Source: Tenuifilum thalassicum (GTDB lineage: Bacteria; Bacteroidota; Bacteroidia; Bacteroidales; Tenuifilaceae). Taken from it: 64,000 nt of DNA. Every line of letters starts with the position of its first letter. Position 1 is the stretch's first letter. The stretch covers positions 1,038,581 to 1,102,580 of the forward strand of contig NZ_CP041345.1 of the NCBI RefSeq assembly GCF_013265555.1, read 5' to 3'. Shown piece by piece: positions 8,873-17,527 of the stretch. The translations under genes and the position numbers were made by a program. The notes beneath the pieces are model-generated. The model made no database searches. It was not told the DNA's origin and saw only the letters and a list, made by a program, of their open reading frames with translations.

Positions 8873-11101
8873 ATGTCAAACCAAACTGTAACCGTTGAAA
8901 CAGCCAAAGAGTTAGGCCTTTTGCCAGAGGAGTTCGAAATGATAAAAAAATATTTAGGGCGTACTCCTAATTTTACTGAATTAAGTATTTACTCGGTGAT
9001 GTGGTCGGAGCACGCATCGTATAAGAATTCAATAAAATGGTTAAAGACTTTGCCTCGGAAAGGCTCGGCCATACTTGCAGAAGCAGGAACCGAGAATGCT
9101 GGCTTGGTTGATATTGGTAATGGTTTGGCATGTGCGTTTAAAATTGAATCGCACAATCACCCCTGTGCAGTTGAGCCATACCAGGGTGCTGCAACTGGTG
9201 TTGGGGGAATTAATCGCGACATATTTACCATGGGTGCGAGGCCTGTTGCTCAGCTTAATTCCTTACGTTTTGGAAATATTAAACTCGATCGTACTCGTTG
9301 GATTATGAAGGGTGTGGTTAAAGGTATTGGCGACTATGGCAATGCTTTTGGAATACCCGTTCTGGCTGGTGAAGTTTTTTTTGACGATTGTTATAACACT
9401 AACCCCTTAGTAAATGCCATGTCGGTTGGCATTGTCGAAAAGGACAAGGTTGTTTCTGCAGTTTCAAAAGGGAAAGGTAATCCAGTTTATATTGTTGGTT
9501 CTGCAACAGGAAAAGATGGTATACATGGTGCTACATTTGCTTCAGCTAATATTACAGAGGAATCTGCCGAGGATATTCCATCAATACAGGTAGGTGACCC
9601 ATTCCAGGAAAAGATTCTCCTGGAGGCAACTCAAGAGGTTATCAGAACGGGTGCTCTAGTTGGCATGCAGGATATGGGTGCTGCTGGCATTATTTGTTCT
9701 ACCTCTGAGATGTCCGAAAAGGGTAGTCATGGAATGCGAATCGAATTGGATAAGGTGCCCTTGCGACAGAAAAACATGGAAGCATGGGAAATTCTCCTAT
9801 CCGAATCCCAAGAACGAATGTTAATGGTTGTTCAAAAAGGTCGCGAGTCGGAAATTGAGAATGTCCTTGATAAATGGGATATTAGCTATGCGGTTATCGG
9901 AGAGGTTACAGAAGGCGATTTTCTTGAGTTTTATCATCATGGAGAACTTGTAGCCAAAGTACCTGCATCTACTCTTGTTCTAGGTGGAGGAGCTCCTGTT
10001 TACGATAGAGAATATCGTGAACCAAAATATTTCAAGGAGTTTAAGAAGTTTGATATGTCCAAGGTTCCTGAACCTTCTGACTTAATTGATGTTGCACACA
10101 AAATCATTTCTCAACCAAACATTGCTTCGAAGCGTTGGGTATTTGAGCAGTATGATACCATGATTGGAACAGGTAACATGACAACCAACTTTCCTTCCGA
10201 TGCTGGTGTTTATAACCTTAAAGGTACTAATAATGCTCTTGTAATGACTGTGGATTGTAACTCACGTTATGTTAAAGCCGATCCATATGTAGGGGCAATG
10301 ATTGCGGTGGCCGAGGCTGCTAGAAATATTTCGTGTACTGGTGCTAAGCCTCTTGCTATTACCAACTGTTTAAACTTTGGTAATCCATACAATCCTGAGG
10401 TTTACTGGCAATTTGTTCAGGCCATTAAGGGAATGGGTGAGGCTTGTAAAAAATTTGATACACCTGTAACAGGTGGTAACGTAAGTTTTTACAACCAGTC
10501 CTCTATTGGCGATAAGGAGGAGGCTGTATTCCCAACTCCAACTATTGGCATGATTGGATTGCTCGATAATAAGAATCATCATACTACACTTGCATTTAAG
10601 GAGAAGGGCCATATGATTTACCTGGTAGGTAAATCGGTTAATGATTTAGCCTCATCTGAATACTTGTATAGCTATCACGGCATAAAGGAATCGCCTGCCC
10701 CATACTTTGATATTGAGGAGGAGTTTGAGATGCAAAAAACTATTCGTGAACTCATCTCTCATAACCTTGTTCAGTCTGCTCATGATGTGTCCGATGGTGG
10801 ATTGTTTGTAGCTCTACTAGAAAGCGCAATGCCTCGTAACTTAGGTTTTGATATTACTACTGATGCTGAGATTAGGACCGATGCCTTTCTTTTTGGGGAA
10901 GCCCAAGGTAGGGTAGTTGTTTCTGTTTCGCCTTCACGCGAGACCCAGTTTATCGATTATATGGTTTCTAGCAAGATCCCATTTACTGCTTTAGGCCATG
11001 TTACTAAGTCTGAGGTTCGTGTAGATGATATTTCTTTTGGTTTCATCTCTGACCTGAAGAACATCTACGATACTGCTTTAGAGAAACTTATTAATGAATA
11101 A
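8873..11101 (+). CDS. purL: Phosphoribosylformylglycinamidine synthase, small-type PurL subunit
   Basis: PurL converts FGAR to FGAM with ATP in de novo purine synthesis. At 742 residues this is the small-type PurL, which lacks the fused glutaminase and normally works as a complex with PurQ (glutaminase) and PurS. Family landmarks include SVMWSEHASYKNS near the N-terminus, the KIESHNHP motif with ATGVGGINRD, the mid-protein MQDMGAAGI, and the second half with VTGGNVSFYNQS and a late SAHDVSDGG. Neither purQ nor purS is adjacent; ubiE follows 13 bases later. Many Bacteroidetes instead carry a ~1200-residue fused PurL, so the partners should be looked for elsewhere. The ATG start is supported by a -7 box upstream. 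Confidence 0.95.
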   Translation: MSNQTVTVETAKELGLLPEEFEMIKKYLGRTPNFTELSIYSVMWSEHASYKNSIKWLKTLPRKGSAILAEAGTENAGLVDIGNGLACAFKIESHNHPCAVEPYQGAATGVGGINRDIFTMGARPVAQLNSLRFGNIKLDRTRWIMKGVVKGIGDYGNAFGIPVLAGEVFFDDCYNTNPLVNAMSVGIVEKDKVVSAVSKGKGNPVYIVGSATGKDGIHGATFASANITEESAEDIPSIQVGDPFQEKILLEATQEVIRTGALVGMQDMGAAGIICSTSEMSEKGSHGMRIELDKVPLRQKNMEAWEILLSESQERMLMVVQKGRESEIENVLDKWDISYAVIGEVTEGDFLEFYHHGELVAKVPASTLVLGGGAPVYDREYREPKYFKEFKKFDMSKVPEPSDLIDVAHKIISQPNIASKRWVFEQYDTMIGTGNMTTNFPSDAGVYNLKGTNNALVMTVDCNSRYVKADPYVGAMIAVAEAARNISCTGAKPLAITNCLNFGNPYNPEVYWQFVQAIKGMGEACKKFDTPVTGGNVSFYNQSSIGDKEEAVFPTPTIGMIGLLDNKNHHTTLAFKEKGHMIYLVGKSVNDLASSEYLYSYHGIKESPAPYFDIEEEFEMQKTIRELISHNLVQSAHDVSDGGLFVALLESAMPRNLGFDITTDAEIRTDAFLFGEAQGRVVVSVSPSRETQFIDYMVSSKIPFTALGHVTKSEVRVDDISFGFISDLKNIYDTALEKLINE

Positions 11102-11114
11102 AGATTTCTAACTT

Positions 11115-11831
11115 TTGGGAAAGGTTGATAAATCCAGCAGTAAGGTTGCTGCAATGTTCAATAGCATTGCGCCAAAGTACGATTTTCTTAATCACTTTCT
11201 TAGCCTAGGGATTGATAGGATTTGGAGGCGAAAATTGGTTAATCGTATTTTGAAAGATAGTCCAGAAATGGTTCTTGATGTAGCCACTGGTACTGCCGAC
11301 CTTGCCATAGCTCTTGCTAAAAGAAATTCAAGGGTTAGAATTACTGGTATCGATATTTCCGACGCAATGATTGCTATAGGCGAGAATAAGGTTAAAACGG
11401 CAATGTTGCATAATAGAATTGACCTCAAAGTAGCATCTGCTCTGAAAATACCTTTCCCCGACAATCACTTTGATGCCGCAATGGTAGCTTTTGGTGTAAG
11501 AAATTTTGAGAATTTGGCTCAGGGCCTAAAGGAGATTTATAGGGTTTTAATGCCAAACAGCGTGTTTGCGGTTTTAGAGTTCTCAATGCCTAAAACTTGG
11601 CCTTTTAATCTTATCTATCGATTTTATTTTAAAACTTTCTTGCCATGGATAGGTGGGTTGGTTTCAGGCAATAGGCAAGCATATAGTTACTTACCCGATT
11701 CTGTGGTGGAATTTCCTCAAGGCCAAGATTTTGTGGAAATATTAAAATCAATTGGTTTTGATAAGGTCGATATTAAAACGCAAACCTTTGGAGTCGCTAC
11801 AATTTATATTGCCAAAAAATCAACTTTATAA
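11115..11831 (+). CDS. ubiE: Demethylmenaquinone methyltransferase
   Basis: This SAM-dependent methyltransferase performs the last step of menaquinone synthesis, methylating demethylmenaquinone; it fits a menaquinone-using anaerobe with NQR. The N-terminal FNSIAPKYDFLNHFLSLGID block is diagnostic of UbiE/MenG. SAM motif I is VLDVATGTADLA and a later motif is VAFGVRNFEN. The length (238) is normal. The start is TTG at 11115: an in-frame stop sits at 11109 and the next ATG would cut into the conserved N-terminus. It follows purL by 13 bases and precedes the porT-like gene, a neighbourhood known from other Bacteroidetes. Confidence 0.93.
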   Translation: MGKVDKSSSKVAAMFNSIAPKYDFLNHFLSLGIDRIWRRKLVNRILKDSPEMVLDVATGTADLAIALAKRNSRVRITGIDISDAMIAIGENKVKTAMLHNRIDLKVASALKIPFPDNHFDAAMVAFGVRNFENLAQGLKEIYRVLMPNSVFAVLEFSMPKTWPFNLIYRFYFKTFLPWIGGLVSGNRQAYSYLPDSVVEFPQGQDFVEILKSIGFDKVDIKTQTFGVATIYIAKKSTL

Positions 11832-11882
11832 TAAATCAATCAAAATTCCGTTTAAGTGGATAATTAAATTAGGAGATTAGTC

Positions 11883-12617
11883 TTGAAAAGAGTAGTTGTA
11901 GGCATATTATTCACTTTTGTTTTTTGTGGAGTTGCTTGGTCGCAGGTGAGAAGACCTATAGTGTTAAACGACCCTGATTATGATGTTTCTAAACCCCTCA
12001 AGTTTGGATTTTCCATTGGTATTAACTTAATGGATTTTGATGTAGAAAATAGAATAAATCAGTTTAATGTTGATGGTTCATTATATTTTGCCGAGGTAAC
12101 ACATATTTCACCAGGCCTTAATGTTAATGCTATTGGCGATTTACGATTATCAGAGAGCGTACATCTCAGGTTCTTACCGGGCTATTCGTTTGGTCAACGC
12201 GATGTTAATTTCTTCAAGGTTGACACTGCAAGCAATCTTGGAATAGCTACAACCATGCAAATGGAGTCTAATTTTATCGACCTGCCAATTGGTATTAAAT
12301 TTCTTTCTGAACGAAATAGCAATGTTAGACCATACCTATATCTTGGTACCGATTTTAGAATTGACCTTGCTGCATATAAAAGGTTAAAGGTTGAGAAAGG
12401 AGTATTGTTGCGATTACAAAAATTTGATTACTATTACGAAATCGGTTTTGGAATCGATTTTTTCCTTCAATACTTTAAATTTTCAACCGAGATAAAATGG
12501 TCGGCTGGCATGCTAAACATGCTATCGAACGATTATGTTGATGAAGGAAAGGCCTTTCACGAGGCTATTGGTGGGCTTCGGTCTAAATTCCTTATCATCT
12601 CATTTCACTTTGAGTAG
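11883..12617 (+). CDS. porT: PorT-like outer-membrane beta-barrel protein of the type IX secretion system
   Basis: PorT is an outer-membrane protein needed for T9SS function. This 244-residue protein has a signal peptide (residues 1-20, ending AWSQ) and then KPLKFGFSIGIN, a typical opening for PorT/OMP_b-brl_2 barrels. Alternating amphipathic strands run to a C-terminal aromatic end (LIISFHFE). Its position right behind ubiE matches the ubiE-porT order seen in other Bacteroidetes and is the main reason for the specific name. The start is TTG at 11883. It could be another small porin-like barrel, but neighbourhood and the N-terminal motif favour PorT. The T9SS cargo protein at 1574 is a likely client of this system. 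Confidence 0.8.
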   Translation: MKRVVVGILFTFVFCGVAWSQVRRPIVLNDPDYDVSKPLKFGFSIGINLMDFDVENRINQFNVDGSLYFAEVTHISPGLNVNAIGDLRLSESVHLRFLPGYSFGQRDVNFFKVDTASNLGIATTMQMESNFIDLPIGIKFLSERNSNVRPYLYLGTDFRIDLAAYKRLKVEKGVLLRLQKFDYYYEIGFGIDFFLQYFKFSTEIKWSAGMLNMLSNDYVDEGKAFHEAIGGLRSKFLIISFHFE

Positions 12618-12641
12618 ATTTGTTCCAATAAGTGTTTATTG

Positions 12642-14201
12642 ATGCCAAACGAGATTAATTTAATCCTAAACCCTGCTGAGGCTGCAAATGAGTCTGCTTT
12701 CCTACGAGTTGCAGCCCAAAAATTGGGTATCCATACAACTGATATTGCTCATTACGTCATTACCCGAAAATCTATCGATGCCCGAAGGGGGCGAGTCAAA
12801 GTAAACATTGGATTAAAAATATTTTTAGCAGGCGAGGAAATAGCAGATGAGAAGCCTGTTTTCCAATACAAAGATGTTAGAAAAGCAAAACCTGTCATAA
12901 TTGTTGGTGCCGGACCTGCTGGGCTATTTGCTGCATTAAGATTGATAGAGCTGGGAATTAAACCAATTATCTTAGAGCGCGGAAAATCGGTTAGCGAACG
13001 AAAGCGCGATATCGCCTTATTAAATAGAGAGCATAAGTTAGATGCTAATTCCAACTATGCATTTGGTGAGGGTGGGGCAGGTACCTTTTCCGATGGAAAG
13101 CTTTATACTCGTTCAAAGAAAAGGGGTAACTACAAGCGAATCCTTCAGGCATTAATTGATCACGGTGCCGACCCAGCAATAATTTACGAAGCTCATCCAC
13201 ATATTGGCACAAACAGGTTACCCGGAATAATAACTAGAATTAGGGAAACTATTCTGGAACACGGAGGAGAAGTCCTTTTCAATAGTAAAGTGTCAAATAT
13301 CATTCTTGAGTCTGGCAAAGCAAAAGGGGTTGTTTTAGATGATGGGCTAAAACTTTTTGGCGAAGCTGTTATTCTTGCAACTGGTCATTCTGCCCGCGAT
13401 ATCTACCATATGCTATATGAGCAAGACATTGCTCTTGAAGCTAAGCCATTTGCCATGGGGGTTAGGGTAGAGCACCCTCAGGCTTTAATTGATTCCATTC
13501 AGTACCATGGTATTCCTAGGAGCAGCTATCTGCCTGCCGCTTCGTACTCTTTAGTTCAGCAAGTTAGTGGTAGGGGAGTGTACTCTTTCTGCATGTGTCC
13601 AGGAGGTTTTATTGTGCCAGCAGCAACAGGTACCGATGAGGTGGTTGTTAATGGAATGTCGCCATCAAACCGGAATTCTAGGTGGGCCAACTCTGGCATT
13701 GTTGTTGAAATACGATTAGAAGACCTAACCGATTTCGCAAAATATGATGTATTTGCTGGGTTGGAATTTCAGTCTCATTTAGAACGTCTTGCTAAAAAAC
13801 ATGGAGGGTATGGGGTTCAAGCGCCCGCTCAGCGATTGACCGATTTTGTTGAAGGTCGTTTTTCTGCTAACCTTCCTGCATGTTCATATCATCCTGGCCT
13901 AAACTCATCTGACATGAGTGCATGGTTACCTGAAGGTATTGGGGCAAGGCTTCAGCAGGGTTTCAAAGCTTTTGGAAAAAAGATAAAAGGCTTTTTAACT
14001 AATGAGGCTGTCATTCTTGGTGTAGAATCCAGAACTTCGTCACCTATAAGGATTCCACGTAATGCTAAAACACTTCAACATATTCAAATAACGGGACTTT
14101 TCCCTTCGGGCGAAGGGGCTGGTTATGCTGGTGGAATAGTTTCTTCTGCACTTGATGGCTCTTTAGCTGCAGAAGCTGTTCATAGTTTTCTTAGGTTATA
14201 A
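12642..14201 (+). CDS. FAD-dependent oxidoreductase of the COG2509 family
   Basis: This flavoprotein of about 519 residues has an N-terminal domain of ~85 residues, followed by an FAD-binding GAGPAGLFAALRL motif, the family-typical NYAFGEGGAGTFSDGKL block, and a second dinucleotide-type motif near the C-terminus (GLFPSGEGAGYAGGI). Members are annotated only as NAD(P)/FAD-dependent dehydrogenases of unknown substrate, so no pathway is assigned. An ATG at 12642 is preferred over the adjacent TTG at 12639. It is 24 bases behind porT and may be cotranscribed with it. The protein appears soluble. Confidence 0.85.
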   Translation: MPNEINLILNPAEAANESAFLRVAAQKLGIHTTDIAHYVITRKSIDARRGRVKVNIGLKIFLAGEEIADEKPVFQYKDVRKAKPVIIVGAGPAGLFAALRLIELGIKPIILERGKSVSERKRDIALLNREHKLDANSNYAFGEGGAGTFSDGKLYTRSKKRGNYKRILQALIDHGADPAIIYEAHPHIGTNRLPGIITRIRETILEHGGEVLFNSKVSNIILESGKAKGVVLDDGLKLFGEAVILATGHSARDIYHMLYEQDIALEAKPFAMGVRVEHPQALIDSIQYHGIPRSSYLPAASYSLVQQVSGRGVYSFCMCPGGFIVPAATGTDEVVVNGMSPSNRNSRWANSGIVVEIRLEDLTDFAKYDVFAGLEFQSHLERLAKKHGGYGVQAPAQRLTDFVEGRFSANLPACSYHPGLNSSDMSAWLPEGIGARLQQGFKAFGKKIKGFLTNEAVILGVESRTSSPIRIPRNAKTLQHIQITGLFPSGEGAGYAGGIVSSALDGSLAAEAVHSFLRL

Positions 14202-14260
14202 AATATTTGTTGCATAACTATTTTAAATTCTTTAACTTGTATCGGTAAAAATTTAAAAAG

Positions 14261-15244
14261 ATGAAAGCCGATACATTAATTATTTTAGTTACAATTCTAC
14301 TTCCTCTTAGTTTAATTTCAGAACGAATTACTAATCTTATTAAGCTATTCTTTCCTCAAGGATTTTTAGGATTAGGCAATATTCGCTACAAAGAGGAGAA
14401 CCCGATACTTGAAAAAAAACGGGAGCGAAGAATTTTTGCTATAAGCTTAATTTCTGGCGAAATTGTTGCCTTTGCTTTAAAAGCCGATCTTTTTACCATT
14501 CTAACTAAAGGAACATTTGGTTGGAATGTAGAAGGCTCTGGTTATGCCTGGATTATAGGGTGCTTATTCTCTGGCTTCTTTTTAAGTTGGGGGAGTAAGT
14601 TTTGGCACGATTTGTTGGAAATTATACTTGAAATGAAAAACGTTCGTAGGGTGAATGTTAAAGCAAAGGCTATTGAAATTAAAAAGAAAGAGGCTGAACT
14701 CGACGATAATGCAATAGAGCAAAGCACTTTCCTAACTGTTAAGGACAAACCTGCCGTTGCTGAGGATAAAATTTCTGTTGAAAGAATTAAAAAACTTCAC
14801 CCCAAAGTTCGCGATGAGGTTCTTTCAATCTATCATGAGCTAGTTCGCCAAAAAGTGCCAATACGAATTACTGATACTCTCAGAACTTTTGAGGAGCAAG
14901 AAGAGCTGTATTCAAGGGGAAGAACAAAACCAGGTAAGATTGTTACAAAAGCAAAACCCGGACGTTCGTATCATAACTATGGTTTAGCTCTCGATTTTTG
15001 TCTATTGATGAACGATGGCAAAAAGGCAAGTTGGAGCAGAACAGCTGACCTGAATGCCAACCAAAAGGCCGATTGGGAGGAGATAGTCGCTCTATTTAAA
15101 CATTATGGTTGGGAATGGGGAGGCGATTGGGCATCTTTTAAAGACTACCCTCATCTGCAAAAAACATTTGGTTTTTCTACCTCTCAGCTACTTAAAAAGG
15201 TTAATGATGGTGAGGTTGATGAAAATGGTTACGTAAAGATATAA
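14261..15244 (+). CDS. Membrane-anchored M15-family peptidase (VanY/CwlK-like)
   Basis: The N-terminal half has up to three membrane segments (about residues 5-27, 65-88 and 95-120), then a charged linker with KKKEAELDD. The C-terminal domain (about 170-310) is a peptidase M15 fold: RITDTLRTFEEQEELYSRG, then SYHNYGLALDF carrying the zinc-binding His and Asp about seven residues apart (about 237 and 244), and a late WGGDW...PHLQ with the third zinc His (about 296). Enzymes of this type cut D-Ala-D-Ala or L-Ala-D-Glu bonds in peptidoglycan. The soluble domain resembles phage endolysin-type L-Ala-D-Glu peptidases, but membrane anchoring and the host context argue for a cellular cell-wall enzyme. 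It is 9 bases from the following unknown membrane protein. Confidence 0.85.
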   Translation: MKADTLIILVTILLPLSLISERITNLIKLFFPQGFLGLGNIRYKEENPILEKKRERRIFAISLISGEIVAFALKADLFTILTKGTFGWNVEGSGYAWIIGCLFSGFFLSWGSKFWHDLLEIILEMKNVRRVNVKAKAIEIKKKEAELDDNAIEQSTFLTVKDKPAVAEDKISVERIKKLHPKVRDEVLSIYHELVRQKVPIRITDTLRTFEEQEELYSRGRTKPGKIVTKAKPGRSYHNYGLALDFCLLMNDGKKASWSRTADLNANQKADWEEIVALFKHYGWEWGGDWASFKDYPHLQKTFGFSTSQLLKKVNDGEVDENGYVKI

Positions 15245-15253
15245 CTCTTAAAG

Positions 15254-16582
15254 ATGAATAAAAAACTAACATGGGCTGCAGTTATCTTAGCTTTTTTGCT
15301 TGTTGCATTAGTAGTTCGGATAGTAAAAGAGTACGATAGGCATTGCGTTAAAAAAGCGAATCCTGAATTTAAAAGCTATTTAAAGCAGCAACAAGCGCAA
15401 CTTGATAGCATAGTAAATAGGCTGAGTAACGAAGGCTTAATCTCAACTTCGGGAATTGAGTTACAATCTCCAAGTGGATGCTTCACCTCAAACTTTGAAG
15501 GTGCCGAGGTGCTGATTGCAGGATTGCAGCATCACGATAGTATTTACGGCACAAAATCTTTTAAACCCTATTATACTTACGGTTGTAACTATATTCATTT
15601 CGACCCCGATCATCCTTATTATGGGTTAGCCGATTTAGAAGTCAAGGTGGGCCCTGTAAAGTATTTTCAGCCCGAGCTAAAAGGATTGGATAAACTTTCT
15701 GGCTTGGGGTTTAGCACATCTCCAAAACCTTATAAAGTTTACAGAAAACCAGTTTACGATAGCACTGGGAAAAAACTACGCCTATTTGAGATGCAACTTT
15801 GGTTAACGCAGTTTAAAGTAGCCATGACCATAATAAGCGATAGGGAAACCCCTCAAGTAAGACCAAACGATGCCTTCCTAAATTCTAGGATTTACCCAGG
15901 TTTTTGGTATCAGGACTCTCGTAAGTTTATATCTATGAATGATTTAAGGGATAAACGAGAGTTTATGAATCATCGCTATTGCGATATTACTGTAATTCTT
16001 GAGGTAAATCCTAATGCTTCGCCTTGGTATATTAAGGCAAACAACCAGCAAACCCTTAGGCCCGATATTGCTATTGGTGCTGTTGTTTGTAACGAGCTTA
16101 TCAAAAAACCTGAAAAAGAAAATCAAATACATATTAATATTCAGAAAGGAATGTTGGCACCTCTATTTCTAGAACCTTTTGAAAGAGACATTAATTCAAA
16201 CATTGATTCTTCTGGTTATGTGACAGATTTAGCCAATGAACTTCAGGAATATAAAAGGTTAAATATTTGGAATAGGAAATATTACATAAAGTTGCATTCC
16301 AAAAATATAGGTGCTCGGCAAACCGGTATTCTTTGGAATAAGAAATCGTTTGATGAGCAACTTGAGTTCTCCTTCCTTTTGCCACTTCTTGTTGTTGGAA
16401 GTTGGGATGTGCAATTACCATGGGATGTAATTCCTGAAATGGAAGCCCCACAGCCATATTACAGAAGTTTTAGTATAAAAAACTTATTCCCCGATTGGGG
16501 AATAGGTGGTTTGGGTAAAGCTTTTAGCTCATTAATTATTTTAGGAGTTTTTGCCCTTTTGTTTTTGCGATTCTTTTTCTAG
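15254..16582 (+). CDS. Membrane-anchored protein of unknown function, 442 residues
   Basis: No family is recognised. One hydrophobic helix lies at residues about 5-24 and a second at the extreme C-terminus (about 418-442, ending LLFLRFFF), so a ~390-residue loop is held between two membrane anchors. The loop is rich in Tyr, Trp and Pro and contains SPSGCFTSNFEGAEVLIAG and YYTYGCNYIHFDPDHP. It begins 9 bases after the M15 peptidase gene, suggesting cotranscription and a possible cell-envelope role; this is inference from position only. It converges with the trmH-type gene, the stops being 7 bases apart. Confidence 0.75.
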   Translation: MNKKLTWAAVILAFLLVALVVRIVKEYDRHCVKKANPEFKSYLKQQQAQLDSIVNRLSNEGLISTSGIELQSPSGCFTSNFEGAEVLIAGLQHHDSIYGTKSFKPYYTYGCNYIHFDPDHPYYGLADLEVKVGPVKYFQPELKGLDKLSGLGFSTSPKPYKVYRKPVYDSTGKKLRLFEMQLWLTQFKVAMTIISDRETPQVRPNDAFLNSRIYPGFWYQDSRKFISMNDLRDKREFMNHRYCDITVILEVNPNASPWYIKANNQQTLRPDIAIGAVVCNELIKKPEKENQIHINIQKGMLAPLFLEPFERDINSNIDSSGYVTDLANELQEYKRLNIWNRKYYIKLHSKNIGARQTGILWNKKSFDEQLEFSFLLPLLVVGSWDVQLPWDVIPEMEAPQPYYRSFSIKNLFPDWGIGGLGKAFSSLIILGVFALLFLRFFF

Positions 16583-16589
16583 TAGAATT

Positions 16590-17342
16590 TTAGTGACCTT
16601 GAAATTCTGAGAGGAATATTGCGGTAGCCATTGCCACATTTAACGATTCAACATGAGTTCGATTTTTAGCAAAAGAAGGAATGGTTACCTTATGAGTTAA
16701 TAATTTCTCAACTTTTGGACTAATCCCATTACCCTCATTACCCATTACTATAATTCCTTGGTTGCTCTTTTTTAAACTATAGATGTTTTCACCAGCCATG
16801 CAAGCTCCATAAATCGGAACGTCAACTTGTTGCTTAAGCCATTGCTCTAGGTTTGTGTAATGAATCTTAACATGAGCAATTGCTCCCATAGTTGCTTGGA
16901 TTGTTTTAGGCGAAAATGCATCAGCACAACCTTCTGAGCATACTATAGTATCTATCCCAAACCAATCAGCTAGTCGGATAATGGTTCCTAAGTTACCAGG
17001 ATCCTGCACTGTATCAAGAGCTAAAACGAGTTCGGTAGTAATCTTTGGAACTAATGAGTAAGTTGGATAAGCAACTATTGCTAATACATCCGTAGGAGTA
17101 ACTAAATTGCTAATTCGCTTCATTTCCGACATGCTTACAGTGTTGATTCTGCAATCAACATTTGGAATAGGGTAAGCCTCTGTGCGGTATACTTCCTTAA
17201 TTCTAAACTTGCCTGCAATAAGCTCATCAACAAGTTTTACCCCCTCTGCCACAAATAAACCCAGTTCTCTCCTGAATTTCTTTTGACTTAGCGATTTGAT
17301 ATGTTTTATTGCATTCTTGGTTAACATCCTTTTTTTTGACAA
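16590..17342 (-). CDS. SpoU/TrmH-family RNA 2'-O-methyltransferase
   Basis: This is an rRNA or tRNA ribose methyltransferase of the SPOUT class. The N-terminal ~90 residues form a substrate-binding domain (LTKNAIKHIKSLSQKKFR...LFVAEGVKLVDEL). The C-terminal knotted SAM domain shows the motifs ALDTVQDPGNLGTIIRLADWFG, IVMGNEGNGIS and SLNVAMATAIFLSEF. The length (250) is normal for 23S rRNA methyltransferases of the RlmB/TsnR type; the target nucleotide cannot be read from sequence. It is divergent from the TamA-like gene and shares a ~185-bp AT-rich spacer with it. Confidence 0.9.
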   Translation of the reverse strand: MSKKRMLTKNAIKHIKSLSQKKFRRELGLFVAEGVKLVDELIAGKFRIKEVYRTEAYPIPNVDCRINTVSMSEMKRISNLVTPTDVLAIVAYPTYSLVPKITTELVLALDTVQDPGNLGTIIRLADWFGIDTIVCSEGCADAFSPKTIQATMGAIAHVKIHYTNLEQWLKQQVDVPIYGACMAGENIYSLKKSNQGIIVMGNEGNGISPKVEKLLTHKVTIPSFAKNRTHVESLNVAMATAIFLSEFQGH

Positions 17343-17492
17343 AATAAGTAAATTTTACTTTAACCCTGTGTAACTTTTAGCTTCACTATTGTTTATCCAA
17401 AAAAAAATGTACATTGGTCTCACTTTTGTGTTAATTTATCATTATTGTACTTTGTTTTATAAATCATTCTATAATAAAAACTGAGTATTATT

Positions 17493-17500
17493 TACTTTTG
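17493..17500 (+). promoter_or_regulatory. Putative -7 box of the TamA-like gene
   Basis: TACTTTTG fits TAnnTTTG and lies 28 bases before the ATG at 17528. No -33 TTG is seen at the expected distance. Confidence 0.4.
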
Positions 17501-17527
17501 TGTATTGCAAAATTTTTCCCATAAAAC

